The position numbers and the translations under genes are program-made. A stretch of 64,000 bases of DNA, taken from assembly GCF_003945595.2 (NCBI RefSeq), contig NW_024103718.1, positions 682,001-746,000 of the forward strand. The letters are read 5' to 3'. The notes beneath the pieces were generated by a model. It was given only the letters and a program-made list of their open reading frames with translations, ran no database searches and had not been told where the DNA came from. Of the stretch, positions 30,966 through 45,239 are shown piece by piece; the stretch's first letter is position 1; the number at the start of each line of letters is the position of its first letter. This stretch comes from Pipra filicauda. Taxonomy: Eukaryota > Chordata > Aves > Passeriformes > Pipridae.

Positions 30966-31864
30966 TTCTCCAATTTTAGAGCATTAAAGAATTCTATAAG
31001 GCCCATGCAGCATCTTATCTTTACTAGTTATTAAAAATATATATTAACATGGATAAAGTAATGTGTTTAGGCTGCATATAGACACTACCTCTTCCAAATG
31101 CTGCACATAGACACTACAAAAAAATGGAGTTCAGAATGCAAAAAGTACCTTGCATTAGGGTTTTGCAGAGCCAAGTTCCACTGCTTCTGAACCAGCAAAA
31201 ACCCTTTTTCTTTCTGTTTGATAAAGGAAGCATTCATGAGTCATAGGCTGTGGATCTAACTTCTGTAGAAGATGTAAAGTAACACTATGAATAAATAAAA
31301 TGTCACTCAAGACATGATTAGATGATAAATTAACTCTGTCCATAAGGCTCTGTCTGTAAGACTACTATATCAGAAGCACCACAGCCACATGACAAGAAGC
31401 ACTGATTTACTATAAGCTCCTTAGAAAATACCTTTTTTCTAGGGCTTCACTTTTTACTGAAAGGTTATACACTGCAACTTGCACTGTCTACCTGCACCCC
31501 AATTTGTGCAACAGCAGATACTATCTGCTCTCCTACTTCCAGCATAAAGTCGGTATAATTGCAGCATTTTGTGTCTCCCTCAGGGATGCTGACAGTAACA
31601 CATTTATGTACCCTGCCTCATCCTGAGCAATTGCTACAGTGGGTCTTATCACATGTCAGACCATGGCCCGAGTCTACTGCAAAGCAGCACTCCTGCAGCA
31701 CTTAGTAGTGAAATATTGTAGTTCCTGTTCCCCGACATTATCTTCCAATGGATGTGCCTGTACCACGTGTAGCTCCCTCCAACCCGTGCACAACTCCTGT
31801 ACTATTCCAAATAGGCTTGCATGTCTAACATCTTCCACAGGCTGACACTGCCTCATGCCATACT

Positions 31865-31912
31865 CAGTATCTTCGATACTGGATTATAAAGCCACATCCC
31901 TGGTGGGATGTG
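31865..31912. repeat. Two adjacent perfect inverted repeats
   Basis: cagtatc-ttc-gatactg (31865-31881) and cacatccc-tggt-gggatgtg (31893-31912) are perfect short hairpins 11 bases apart. A further direct copy of gggatgtgaca lies at 31922. Confidence 0.6.
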
Positions 31913-34900
31913 ACAGCCACAGGGATGTGACACAACTCTCATGGGAACTTTGGACTGAGAAATCTCATATTTTTTAGTTATATTTTAGGGTCACTCATGA
32001 AGTCCAGTGAAGATCAAACCCAAGTACTGTACATACGGATACACGCACATACAGCTCTTGAAGGGACCAGGCTTGAGCAGTGTAAACACTTGTCAGCCTA
32101 CATCACGTTGTGTATAGACCAAAGACCAGTGCCAAGTAGATGATTTTATTAGTGCAAATCCTGCCCCTGTCATAGTTCCATAGTTCATATTTCCACAGTA
32201 TATGGCTCAGCAGCAGTAGGTTTGCAGAAGACACATAGCCAAATATCTAAGTGCGAACACAATAGAAAGTGCCCAAGTTCAGGTTGCCAAAAAATAGAAA
32301 ACACAGAGGGTAAAAATATCACTAAGAACTTGTCTCTGACCATAAAGAAAGACAAAGGGTAATACTGGCATCAGAACAAGTAGACATGAATATGAGGTAG
32401 GCTGATTTTAGGCATTTTCTAATCATCAGAAAAATGAAGTCCTGAAAGAGTTTTTAATCTTGTTTTACCTCTTCCTCCTAAGTTGGAACTTACTTCATAG
32501 TTTTATGAACGATGGATATGACACAATTCTCTATGGTCACAAAAAGAAGTGAACAAGAGCATCACCGAGGTTTTTTCTAGCTGAAAAACAAGGTTTCATC
32601 TGTAAATGTGATGATACAGGCCATAAGCAAACTCCTTCTAAGTCCCATAAAGTCCAATTTTCTAAATAACATAGACTGAATCCACAAGGAGCAAACAGTA
32701 CAAAAATAAGATTCATTTTCATTGGCTTCCTGACAGGGAAGATTTCTAAGAATGCTTCTAATGAAGTTATGCAGGAAGGATTAACACTGTGGTCTGTTCA
32801 GGAAGAAAGCAGCAATGTGGCTCATCTAATAAAGTACTGCACCACAGCTGGGCAAGTAATTCTTTGGTACAGAGACTGGTTTTGTTACAAAATATCTGTT
32901 TACTCTGAACTGCATTGAAATTCTCCAGTGAAAACTCTTTCCTGCCTTTCACCTTCCCCCTTGTGCCTGAGGACACTGTGGACAGAGCTGCAAATGTGCA
33001 TCTGTTTACGGTAATTGAATTGCATATGAAACTAACAATATCTCCATGTTCACTACAACAGCCCTAACCACTTGAGCACTCTAAAAACTGCTGTCAGCAT
33101 AGTTGGTCAAATCTATTTATAATTCTAATACTTAACTAAAATGAAGGACTGCTTAAGGATGCATTTAGAAGGGAGAAAAAAAGAAAAAAGAAAAAGAAGT
33201 CGTAGCTCTTGGAGATATCAAGAGGCCGCATATCCATGGAAGCATGTGTGTTATGGATTTCATAGAATGTCTAAGGAATGAATGAAATTAGAAAGCAACT
33301 GGAGAAAGACATGCTGTTGGAGACTAGGTTGCCTGGTATAACATAAAGCATCTTATCTGACAAATCTGGCAAAGTATTTGAGAAGAGAATAAAAAACAGA
33401 CAGGTGTGAAGTAACTAACACAGTCAATTTCAATTAGGTTTAAGACACTTGTGAAACTATGGTAGAAAGCAGGTTAATCACAGTTCGAGTAAGTGCACAG
33501 TACAAGCAGCATTCTTCACTGGATAAAATGACCAGGTGAAAGACTGCAAAGACCAGTGTGACTGTGAAATAACCGTACAGATGTCTATTAAATTAATCCT
33601 ACAAGGATCCCACAGCAACTCTTTAAAAACAGTACTCTCCCCCGATACTCCAAACTCTCTTCAGGATTTCTTAGTTACCCAATGATTGCAGGCAATACCC
33701 TTAGCTATCTCCAGAGCATTTGCATCTTGCTGTGTGAATGTCAGTGAAATAAATATTCACGGCTATGGTATAATAATGGTAGAATGCTGCATTTTAGATG
33801 GTTTTTGAAGTATTCCATTTCCATTCATTGCTACTACCCCTCCATGAATCATCATTATTGATCCATAGTTTCGTATCAGATGAGGACAAAAAGAAAACAT
33901 CCAAGTAATAACAGAATTATGATTCTATGTGAAAAAATGAAAATAGGAAAAAGAAAACACATTTGGAGTTTGTTTTAGAGAAGAGGATTAAGCAGTAATA
34001 ATACAACTGAAGCTCTTTGAGAGATGGTGATAGGCATTTAACTAATTGTCACCTCAGAATTCTAAGTAAAATGCCTAAAACCATCAGATGTAAAACAAAT
34101 ATAATAAATATGTTCGTATGTACAATGCAGCAATGGCTAATGCAGAAGGATATGTAAGCAGTACACATACCGGTATTAAAACTATGCAATGCCTGCCACA
34201 GGCAGGTAATTAGAAGAAAGCACACTACAGTTTATCCGAGGAGACATACAGAAGTCCTGTTGTGACTAATCTATCTTATTTGAATTTGTCAGCCCCTGGG
34301 TAACTTCTGTCAAGATGAATCAACTACATGTAGAGTCAGCTCCTCGAGCAATAGAACACATTTCTGAAGATTTTACTTTGTGGATGTTACCACAGAGCAT
34401 CTATGCTCTATGAACGGTTAGATGTCCCTGTCCCACTGGTGACTGACAAGATCTTCTGACAGTAGATTTGCTAACTGTTTTCACTTCTTCTGAATTTTAT
34501 ACAAGAAGTGATTTAATTCTTTCAGTATCATTGATTTAAAAAGTGTACAGCTTAGCTGAAAACAGGGGCTCAAAGTCATCCAATCTCATTGTAGTTGTTT
34601 AAATTAAGTGCCAAAATTTGGAGCTAAGTTACTGCAATCTTCTTTACAGTGGTAAGGAAAAGGTGACAGCTTTGTGTAGTTAACTCCTTTTCAGATGTGG
34701 ACTGAGATTCTTAACTTGAGGGTTGATACAATGATGAAATGAGGCAAAGTAATGACCATTATGGTACTCTCTATTGCAAGGTGACAGTAGCACAGATTTG
34801 TTGGAAAAGTAAAGGATAACCTTCTAAAACAGCTTCTGAATGTAGTAGAAAATTCTGACTGTAGCATGGGAGAAGATGTATGTTGACACTTGCCAAGATG

Positions 34901-36738
34901 ACCAGTCACACCTTCCCTAGAGATGGAATAGCATGTCTTCAAAAAGTCTTAAAATCTGCACAGTTCAACCTCCAAGGCAGGTTGAACAATTAAAGACTCT
35001 GTCCACTGAAAAATATCTGTAGACATTTTAGGAAAGATAGCGATTATCTGCATATTGAAACAATTCATAAGACAAAAATGCCTCTGTGGCAAAGAAATCA
35101 AGATGTATTTCCTAACACAGTCCTAAGTATAGAAAAATGGTAACTATTTGTTAGATGTCTTAAAGTCTTATTCAAAAGATTTATTCAGATCACCTGCTAG
35201 ATACTGCAGTATCTAGCTCCCAGTTTGTTCACAACCAAAATCTACGGTAAGAGTTAAGTATAGGTAAGGTATTTAATGTTCTTAGGTAAGACTGTTCTTT
35301 CAAGTCATTCCTATTCTTTCTCAGTTGCTGTGAGAAAGGCAGTAACTAGAAGTGAATGGTCTTACATTTTTTTAAAGAAGTTCGCATGGGATTTGAAATA
35401 TTATACTGTTCTTTTAGCTTGTAACCTAGATCTTTTCATATATCACTCAGTGCATACCAGATACTGCGTAAGAATTTCTTCATGTGGCAATTTCATGACA
35501 CTGACGATGGAGTAGAATACAGTAACTACACTAAATCCCTAAGAACAACAGGCAAAAGACACTTAGGAAAAGAAACATTCAATATTTAAATATTTGAGTA
35601 ACACAGTGCACAATTTAATGAAGAAGGAGCATGGCATTACAAATTTGCTGCAGGGTACTGCAATGGTAGCAGCATGTATGAAGCCAGTTATCACAAATGA
35701 GCTGATGTGCTGGAGTGTCACACCTAAGCTGCTGCTCTGTGAGTGCTCCCCCCGCTAGAGTCACCATCTGTGAACTAGATTTTCTGGAATAGCATTATTC
35801 CCCCTTGTTCCCCAGCAGAATTGGGAAAGCCAAGCTGCAAGCTGGCCCTGTGTTATCAAATCAAAGGTCTTAAATCAAAGATAATTTGGTAAGCTACTCT
35901 AATTACTGTAACAGAGGGCATGTTGCATGAGTATTGCACGTTGTATTTCTAGTGGGTGGTTTAGCTCGTTTCCACCAACCTTATGGAAAGGATAAAATAA
36001 TCAGATCTCAGGAGGTAAGGTAAAAACCACGTGTCCCATGCATTACACAAATGTTGAAGGTCAAAGCTTGTAAACCGGTCACATCCTGAAGCTTTTGTCT
36101 GAAAGTGAAGATCTTCCACTGTGAAAACAATTATCTCTATTACCCAGTAACTGCAGGTTTCATTGTGCAGAGCTATATTGTCTTAATGGAACTGACTGAT
36201 AATTAAACCAAAAGGATCTAATTTTCTTGGTATGGAATGACAGGTTTCTAATTGTCTAACTCCATTCTCTGTCTATTGGCTAAGAGTTTCCTGCTCCTTA
36301 GCATGGCTGAAATTAGTCACACCTTTGTTTCTGGAATGTTCACACACCTGTACACCTTTAACTTCTCTTTCCATTTTTTCATATTGTTCTCCATTCCTTG
36401 TCAGACTGAGTTATTGAGTAGCTATCCACACAAATAGCTATTGTCTTTGACATAAGCCTTTCTTCAACACTCATGCAGAGTGAAAACTGGTGCACTGGGA
36501 GGTTGGTTTTGCTTGAAGCAGTTCTTTCTATTTGTTTTCTTAGTAAATCCTCATTAAGAAAATGGTCTTAATCTGCATTTATTTCCCTTTGACCGTGGCA
36601 TTCCTAGCATGCATGTGTCCCTTGACTGCTTTACTTAGCCTCTCCAAGTTATCTGACCCTTTGGTCATGCCTTCCATAGGAATTATAAGTAAACTGTAGT
36701 AGCAGTACAAAAGAAAATTTCCTCTTTTGCCTTCACAG

Positions 36739-36801
36739 AGCATGTATCATCTCAAAATCATGCTGGAAGGCCTTGCCATGCTGGAGAAGGGGAAGCAGAA
36801 A
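36739..36801 (+). other. Possible antisense exon (unproven)
   Basis: A strong acceptor (tttcctcttttgccttcacag) precedes 63 bases that are open in all 21 codons and are followed by a plausible donor, gtaagc. The surrounding open stretch runs from 36727 to 37170. I recognise no protein family. It is antisense to NALCN, so at best it is an exon of an antisense or non-coding transcript; it may also be chance. Confidence 0.15.
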
Positions 36802-37131
36802 GTAAGCATGAGAAGGTCACCTGTGGAAATAGTATTTACACTGCTTGTAACACACACAGCAGCAGTGGGCACTGACAGGCTGCAGGCCCGCTGGAGGATG
36901 CAGTGCAAAGGCTGCCGTTGGCTAGGGGTGCCCTCTGGGAGCTTGGGTCCTGCAGAGCCAGCTGCAAGGTCTCCAGCACCACATTTCCCAGCAAGCTCCA
37001 TTCCAGGCTTCCTCAAACTGTTATGCTGGAGCAAATATGTCCTCTTGCCATGCAGAGCAGTAGGGAGCAAGAGGTGGGGATATTTAAGTGGTTCACTAAG
37101 AAGCAAACAGCTGGTGAACTCTACTGCACTG

Positions 37132-37235
37132 GGTTTTTTTGTTGGGTGTGTGTGTGTGTGTTTGTTTTAGTTGAGGTTTTTTGTTGGTTTGGGGCTTTTT
37201 TTTGTTTTGTTTTGTTTTTTTGTTATTCTTATACT
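37132..37235. repeat. TG microsatellite and T/G-rich tract
   Basis: A (tg) run at 37146-37160 followed by about 70 bases of T with interspersed G, including repeated ttttg units. Confidence 0.8.
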
Positions 37236-40200
37236 TGTGATCTCCTACTGATCTCAGGGGAAAACTTACATAGAATTTAAGACTATCCTACTTCAGCTAA
37301 ATTAAGAAACAGTACATGAAGTTTTATGTCAATAAGGAATTGATATGTATGAGGTGATAGAGCTTACAGTTCAAAAAAATCTAATCAGATGTAATTAAAC
37401 CTTGCATTTGACCTGCCTCAACTTTCCTTTTCTTATACCCATCTAATAAGGCTGCCTTTCTGCTCCACTTTGCTCTTTCACCTTTTCAGCTTATGGTCAG
37501 GGACAGTTTATGGGCCTTTTACCTAAAAGTAGCAAGTATGAATTTATTTTTTTTAACATTGCCATTCCCATCATGCAAGTACTAATCAGAGGGTATATTA
37601 GAAAGAAAACTTCAAAATACCTACTTTCAAAATGAAATCTAACCAAAAGAACCCTTTCTGCATTCCCAGGCACAGATGAAAATGAAAGAGAGATAGAAAG
37701 AAGAAGACAGCAGAGACATTGGACACATGATTAAATTCTGTGCAGCACACTATAATAACACAAGTGATATATCAAACTATAAATAACAGCAAAAGATGTC
37801 CACCAGGAAAGGTCAACAATTACAAACAAAACAGAGAACAAAAGAAAAAGTAAAGCTTTCTGGAAAGTTCTTTTATTCCGTTATATATTTAGCTGCTGAC
37901 TCTAACACAAAACAGCCTGAAATGGCAGGGAAAAGTATGTTCCACTGAAGCCTCTCAGCAGCAGTAAAGTTTTCTTTGACTGTCAGTACAACTGTATTAA
38001 TCTATTCACATTAGTTTCACCCGATTGCCTGGTTTAATGCAAGACTCAATTACTTTGGGATTAACACAGCAATAAATTACAATTCTGGAGGGTTGCTCAA
38101 ATTACTCTAAGTTTCCAAACCTCTGCAACTTCCCACATACCATTTCTTAGTGTAAGAGCTAATTCAATGGACATTATTTGTGCAATTTTCGTGTGTCTCT
38201 AAACCATTGCTTAAAACTAAAAAGTCTTAATTAACTAAGCAACAAGAATGGCCTCACTGAGAAAAGTGAAGCCTAGAGAAACATCAAATAGCTAAGGAAT
38301 TTTTTTTGTTTTTAATTCACACCATTTATTCAGTTTTCTAAAATCACAAGTATTGTCTTATTATCCTTTGTGAAAAGTTTGTGGTTGTAGCTATCTCTGT
38401 GTTACTCTTCCAAAACAGAAATACAAAGAGCTCACTGTGACCATCAGTAACAGCCAATATTTATATCCCAGTCACATCCTTGTACCCACATATTACAAGC
38501 AGTTTAAGCAGTCGGTGTGTGCTGTAGAGTGGCAGGACACTGGTGCCCCAGTCCTGGGGAAGGGAGACTGGAGCTGCCTTCTGGTCTACATATCAGGCTT
38601 CCTTCTCCCACAAAAAGCAGGCAGGAATAAAGAAATAGCAATGAAATATGTCTCTGGTATAAGGTTATGACACAGCCACAGTATATAGGACCAAGACCTC
38701 AGACATGCAGGCCCACCAGCTGAGACATAACCTTTAGTTTAAGCCATTGGCATTCCATTGAAAATTCATGGCCTGACATAATGTCCTTAAGATGCAGTTG
38801 TTTCTAATCTGCCAAAAATTTCTCATTAAAGACTCTCTATTAATACATTCACCAATCAAACTTAGTCTACATCACCCTCACAAAGACACGACAGATTTGA
38901 CTCCCTTCAGCAAGAGCAAGAATTAAAAGAATTAAGAGACTGAAAGTTTTCAAGAAACATGCCCCCATCTAGAGCCTACTCATTTTGGCATTGTGTTCCC
39001 TGCAAATCAAGAAATTACCTGTTTTCTCCTTTCCACAAGACATGGAAACTCACTAACATGGCCTTGCTAGAGCACTTCCATTTTAAAATGATTCTGCTTG
39101 TTTAGATGGAATTGTTACACTAAAGAATAAAACCGAAATAATCTGAAGAAGTCTGGCAAACTATACCTCTTCAGTGAAAGGCTCATCAAGCCTTCATATT
39201 TGAAAGGCATGTTCAGTCCTCTATAGCAATAATAATTTTACCATGTGCCACAGAATTTTTGCTGAACAGAGCTAATTGCCACTTACCTTGGAAACACTAT
39301 CAGCACCAAATTGTTTGATAACTACCATATCTCATCTCTACTAGGAAGAAATAGTGAATCATATGCATTCATCTGCATTTTATAAACCTTTCTGTATAAC
39401 TTTTAAGTAAGAAAACCTGTATTTTTTATGTATTATGTACAGGGATATTCACTTACATATATAGAGGGTTATAAACCCCATAGTGTCAGGCTGCAGGAGC
39501 AAGTGACAGCAAAAGATAAACAGTATACATATTTATGGTCAAAGAAAGTTAGTAAATAAGGGCTGATCCCTCAGTGTCTGCTCAGAAGAAAACTCCATAC
39601 TGAGGATGTCAGCATTTCTAAAACCAGTCTGCTGTTAGCCAGTTATTCTGGGAAATAGCTTAAAACTTGTTAGTATGATTACAAGGTTTACGAACCCTCA
39701 AATAAACTTAAATCTATATGGAGAAAACAAGTATAATGAGGACAGAGCTCTCTCCAAATAAAGAAATAATTCTGCAGAGGCAACAACCTAGTATAAGTGT
39801 CTTTCAGCCGCCCTAATGCGGTAAAACAGAAGCACCTCTATTTGGAGCTGAGCTAAAGTTCACATAGCAATAAACTGTAAGCATTCATTTAAGGGGGACA
39901 AGTGACAAGTATAATGTGCGACATCCTTGCCAAGCCATAGAAACAGTGACCCACGACCACAACACCCCACAGTATTGCAGCCGTGGAAACTGCAGAACTG
40001 GTGACCCACTTGGAAAATTCTGTGGTTAATTTTAAAGTTCCTGCTAATTTTTGTTATTTGAAACAGGATCAAAACACAAAGTCGACTTTGCAGAACATGG
40101 AGATAGGTCAAGAGAAAAAACTTATTGCTGTCTGTCGTCTGCAAGGTGTTGGTTTACCAGACTCTGCTTTCCTGTGCAATGCAAGATAAGCATATACCAT

Positions 40201-43200
40201 GGACACTGCCAAGGTTGGAAATATTTGTGCTAAATAAGCACACTTTGATAAATTAAGTTTGCCTAGTCTTCATTTCTGTTTCTTCTCATGAGCAACGGTC
40301 CTTTCCTGGTGCACCAATTTGAGAATGAAATCATATTATTTTTCTTCTTCGACAACTCTGAATATTCTTTGGTAGCAAAATGAATTTTCTACACAATGCC
40401 TTGCTAAATCTCTCCATTTTGTCAGTTTAAGAAAATTTCAGTGAGAGAAAACTTTGATCTAAAGGATATTATCCTGTATCCTGCACAAGATTTAGTACTA
40501 AAAAAACCACAAGCAAGCATAATGTAAAGACAAACAGAGCTTCCAATACTTTCAGACTCACTTGATGGCAAAAATTACATATTCTGCTGAATAGCATAAT
40601 GGAAAAAGGTATTTGTGGGTAAAATCCTTACAGAAAGACAGCTGCTCCTGCTTTCTGAATCTAAGCCTCTATACAAACTGGCATTTGGAACCTCAAAGGA
40701 AAGAGTGGCTAAACAGTGAGTGGAATCAAAGATGAGTATCAAGAGAAAGGAATATTATGTCAAAAAATTCTCTTTTGTATTCTGTGAAAACTGAATATAT
40801 TGTAGATCTGCATTTTTTCACTACAGGGAGAAGGAACAGGTTTAAAATCATATTTGGGAAATAGGAAAACATAAAAGCAGGAGTCAAGTGAAACAGTGGT
40901 CCGTTTCCACTGGATCACCTTGTTGTAGAAGGACATCAAGTTAGTCAAGCAGGACCTGCCTTGAATGTTTATGTTTTCCGAAGTATATTTGTCTACATTT
41001 GACTTCCAACCACTGAATTTCACTAGTACTTTTTCTGCCAAATAAAATTAAATACCAAAGAAAAAACAAAACTCACAAAGCCTTCTGTTATTAAACTCTT
41101 TCTGATGAGAAACTAAACATGGCCTTGTAAGCAGGTCCTTAACAAGCTGCAACCAGTGAAAACACTAGTGTGCCTTAAGCCCAAAGATTTGTCAGTTGAT
41201 TCCATTTCAATTTTTTCATTATATCTAAGGAAGAAACTGAACTTATTTACTTTATTAACAGACCCATGCTTCATTCCTCACAGTGTTTGCATCCTTCTTA
41301 AGTACAATTATTTCCCAAGTTGAACAACACAACAAAGATCGCAAACTGTTCTCACCTGCACAGGGCATATAGACTGTTTACTTTACTCCTCTGTGCTCAC
41401 CAAAACCCTCTACAACCTTCAGAAGGTGCATATGTAAAGGTGACGCCTAAGTTTATTTAGGTGCCTTTGGTGATCATAACCGGTAGGCTTTTGGTACTAG
41501 GGGGCATTCCAGAGCAGGGACACTTGTTAGGGGACTGCAGCCCATGTCTAAGTCCATCCTGGAGCAGAGGAGATGATTAGTAAGGAAGGAGCAGCAGCAG
41601 AAGAGTAAGAAAGAAGGGGCAGCACAAAACCCCCAAACATTATGCATCTACTCCAGATTCTTGCACCACTCCCTACCTCACATGCTGCAAGAACACAGGA
41701 GAGGAGACTAGGACACTGGGAGTAGAGGTGTGAGGACTGAAGCTGAGACAGGCGAAGGAGGAAAGATGTTTCCTGTAAGTGTCTCTTTAACTATTTGTCT
41801 TCCTTGCTTCTTAATACCTGAATAAGTAATTATACTACCTTAATTGGCAGTAAAACAAATAAGTGAAATTCCCTGAGTGGAGACTCTTTTCCCCACAACA
41901 GTGTCACAGATGGTGTCAGGGCCCTATTCTGTCTGCAAGCGTAAGAAGGAATTCCAGTGAAGAAAAAAATCTATCGCCATTTTTGAAATAATGGTTTTTA
42001 GTGGTTTCTCAATCAGTGGAGTAATGGGGCATGCTTTAAATCATTTTGGCTCACATTTAGAAAATATGTGTTTTATTACTAGATAGTCTGAATGCCTTCC
42101 CTAATTACATTTGACACCACACATTAACATCACTATCATTTGTCATGTTATCACATGATAACTCCACAGGCTGCAGTCATGGATGAAGGCCTCCTTATTA
42201 GACACTTTACATGAAAGAGCCATATAACTGGAATAAGATTAGACCTGTTTACTAAAGTATTTAATACTATAATGTAGTTTCTAGGATAAACAGAGCATGA
42301 AGATTCAATACATGTATCAAGCATCCATATCATCTATAGAATAAAAGAGTCTGACCAAAAATTTTGATGAAATTGTTATTGAATTAACGCTTCTTTCATA
42401 AGGCTCAACTTCTCAGCCCTTAATGGGTACAATTAAATGGAGGCTCTGACTAAACAATTACATGCCCTCATTGCTTTCTATTATTCCAGATACAAAATGA
42501 CTGAGGGCCAAGGGATTCAGGCTGTGGTGGTGATGATGCTGATCTGCATTTCTGTCCATCTATGTCTGTGCAAAATGACACCAGCTTCACTCAGGTAGAG
42601 ATGATGGTGTGAAAGGGCAGTGAAGGGGGGAAGAAGGCATGTTGGGAGGCTGATAAAAACCCTTTCAATCCTTTGCACTATCAGTTGTATCTCCTACTTT
42701 GAGCAAATAACCTGCAAATGTAAATTTTTTTCAGTTCATCAACTCATAATTTCCTCATGGACCTTGAAGTCTCAGAGCTGGCAAAGTAGGCAGTTGCTTA
42801 GGACAACTAACCAGTCAAAACCCACCTTCCTCTCTTGCCTGTGCCCGGGACGTGGAAAGACCAAGTGTCTGCTAATAGCACCACCAAGACCCAAGCAGCC
42901 TGTGTGGGGGTGACAGAGTAATTAAAAGGTTAGCCTCTGCCACCTGTGAGAGGCACTCTTCTCATCCAATGGCAGTAGGAATGGCAAGTTGGATTTTCAA
43001 GTGTTTTATGTTGGTATGTCTTGTTAGAATTCAGCCTCTTAAATGTTAGAGGTGATTTTATTTTATCCATTTTGGTGTGAGGTGGTCCATGGAGAAAAAT
43101 TGGAAATAACTTCACAGAAGAATGACAAAGAGCAGGTCTTTATAGAACTCCCTCTAGTAACCAGTTTCATGTTGCTTGCTTTCTGATGCCTGCAGCAGGA

Positions 43201-45239
43201 ATTCCTGCTGCTGCAGACTCAGAAGGAGGGAGATGGAAGGAACCATGCTCTGCCTCAGTCCCTGAATGCAGGTTAGCAGGGTATCCTTACAGAATGCAGG
43301 TTTTTCACTTTGACCACTGCACTACTAAATAAAAACATGGGTCACTTCCACCTTACCTTTAGACTACCATTTACTACTGAAATTTTGTTATTTGTCTCCA
43401 AGATATAATATGTATATGTTTATCTCCCATATGTAAAATGGCCATTAATGTGGTAGTTTTTGTGAAATACTCTTTGCAGGTAAAAGAAGTAATTAGTATC
43501 ATTTAATAGGGTACTGGCCCTAGCTATTGACAGACGGGTCAATAATACAGGATAGAATTAGATTTCCTTTTTCTCCTTTCAAAAAGATCTTTCATGGCCT
43601 AGAACTTCTTTGGTTTGCTTTGTAGAATATTTTTTTAACTTTTAGGTTTCTTTATTCAGGACTCCCTTTTCCTTTTGAGAATATTTGAAACAATATGTAG
43701 CACTGTAAATCATTAAAAAAACCCCTTCTCTAGGATTACGTGATGACTAAAATCAGTAATGTAGCTGTAAGTGTACATCTGTAGATGATTACAGATGCAC
43801 CCATGAGGCATGTGGAATGATTACTAGCTGATGTTTCAAAAACCTGAATGCATAAGCATCTGTACTGTGTGAAAAGTACAGGTAAGGAGGAAAACTGTAC
43901 AGGATATCCAATGACAGTGCAGATTTTGGCACACTTGTGTCTACGAGGCACCCCTTCCAACAGCACCTATAAAGACAGCTCTGCCAACACCCTTAGTGTG
44001 CCCCTGATAGCAATTACTGCCATATTAAATAGTGACTTAAAGTAGATGCACATTCAGATAAACAGATAAGGCAGAAGTGCTTGTCGCAGCCCTTCAATTG
44101 CCAAGATTTGCATACTCTAATTTAATTCAACAGTTATATTTATGCTTTTTAGGTATATCAGATGCAAATACTTAAACAAATACGTGACTAATAATTTGTA
44201 CAATTACTATTTGTTCACAAAACAAAAGCAATTTTTCTCAATATTTAGCTAAACTTTGTTTACATGCTTCATAATACTGTCATGCTATCAGCTATACCCT
44301 ATGAAATTTAACACAGCTAGGAAAAATACAAAGTAGAAGAAAATAAAATCAGAAAGAAGAAATAGGCCATCTGTGAATGTACCTGATGCTCTCAGTGGGA
44401 GACAAGGCTGAAGGCTGTTCTAATTTTTTATAGAAGTCTGAATTGAAACCAGCTAAGTCTGAGAAAGCAAAGAGCTTGACAGTACCATACAGGTATAGTC
44501 AATATTGCCACCCACAGCCACACAGCCAGCCAAGCTTTTCATTCATACACTTTCTCTTACTCCCACTCAGCCCCATAGCTAGTGTTCAAAAAGTCTTTCA
44601 GGCATCCTTATGGATAAAAGAGGTAATTTAATATTAAGGCTGACATTGGGTAAGAACAACACATACTTAAGAAGACAAGTTCTGTGTCAAACTGTTGGAA
44701 AGAGTACTTAGGTTTCTACTAAGTTCATGAGCAACTTTCTAAGAGAAAGCAGTAACTTCCTGTAGCTTCTCATCACCTGTAACCTGAAACAGCTGAAGTC
44801 AGTTTACCTAGATGGGCATCTTGTTCTTTCCTTACTATTTCTTCCTTCCATTTCAGAACTTCACAGAGAAAGGGATTTGAGGTACTGGGACCTTAGCTAA
44901 TTGGTTCCTGTTTCATTAATTCTTCAGTTTCACAAACACTTATGAGATAGACCTTTGTGACTTTTGCTTATAACTTTTCCAGAGGTATTGCCAGACAGAA
45001 CTGTCCCAGCTTTTAGTAACTTCGCTCTCTTTAGAAATTACATTGATAAAGTTGGCAATACTAATCAGTGTTTATTTCATCCTACATGCAATCTAGAAAT
45101 ATGTACACTGAAGAACAGAGGCATTAGCTGTAGATATATGTTGATGTGGCCCATGTTTGAAAAATTATCTTCACAAACATCAGGTGTCTCAATATATTAA
45201 TATATATTAAAGGGTACAGGCCCTGGAGAACATATGGAG

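Noticed and set aside
35741..35765. ccccccgctagagtcacc as a CTCF-like site
   Set aside because: The G-rich right half of the motif is missing.
36747..37106. 119-codon minus-strand ORF
   Set aside because: Lies antisense to the exon-like block; no family resemblance, and no NALCN exon is expected in this intron.
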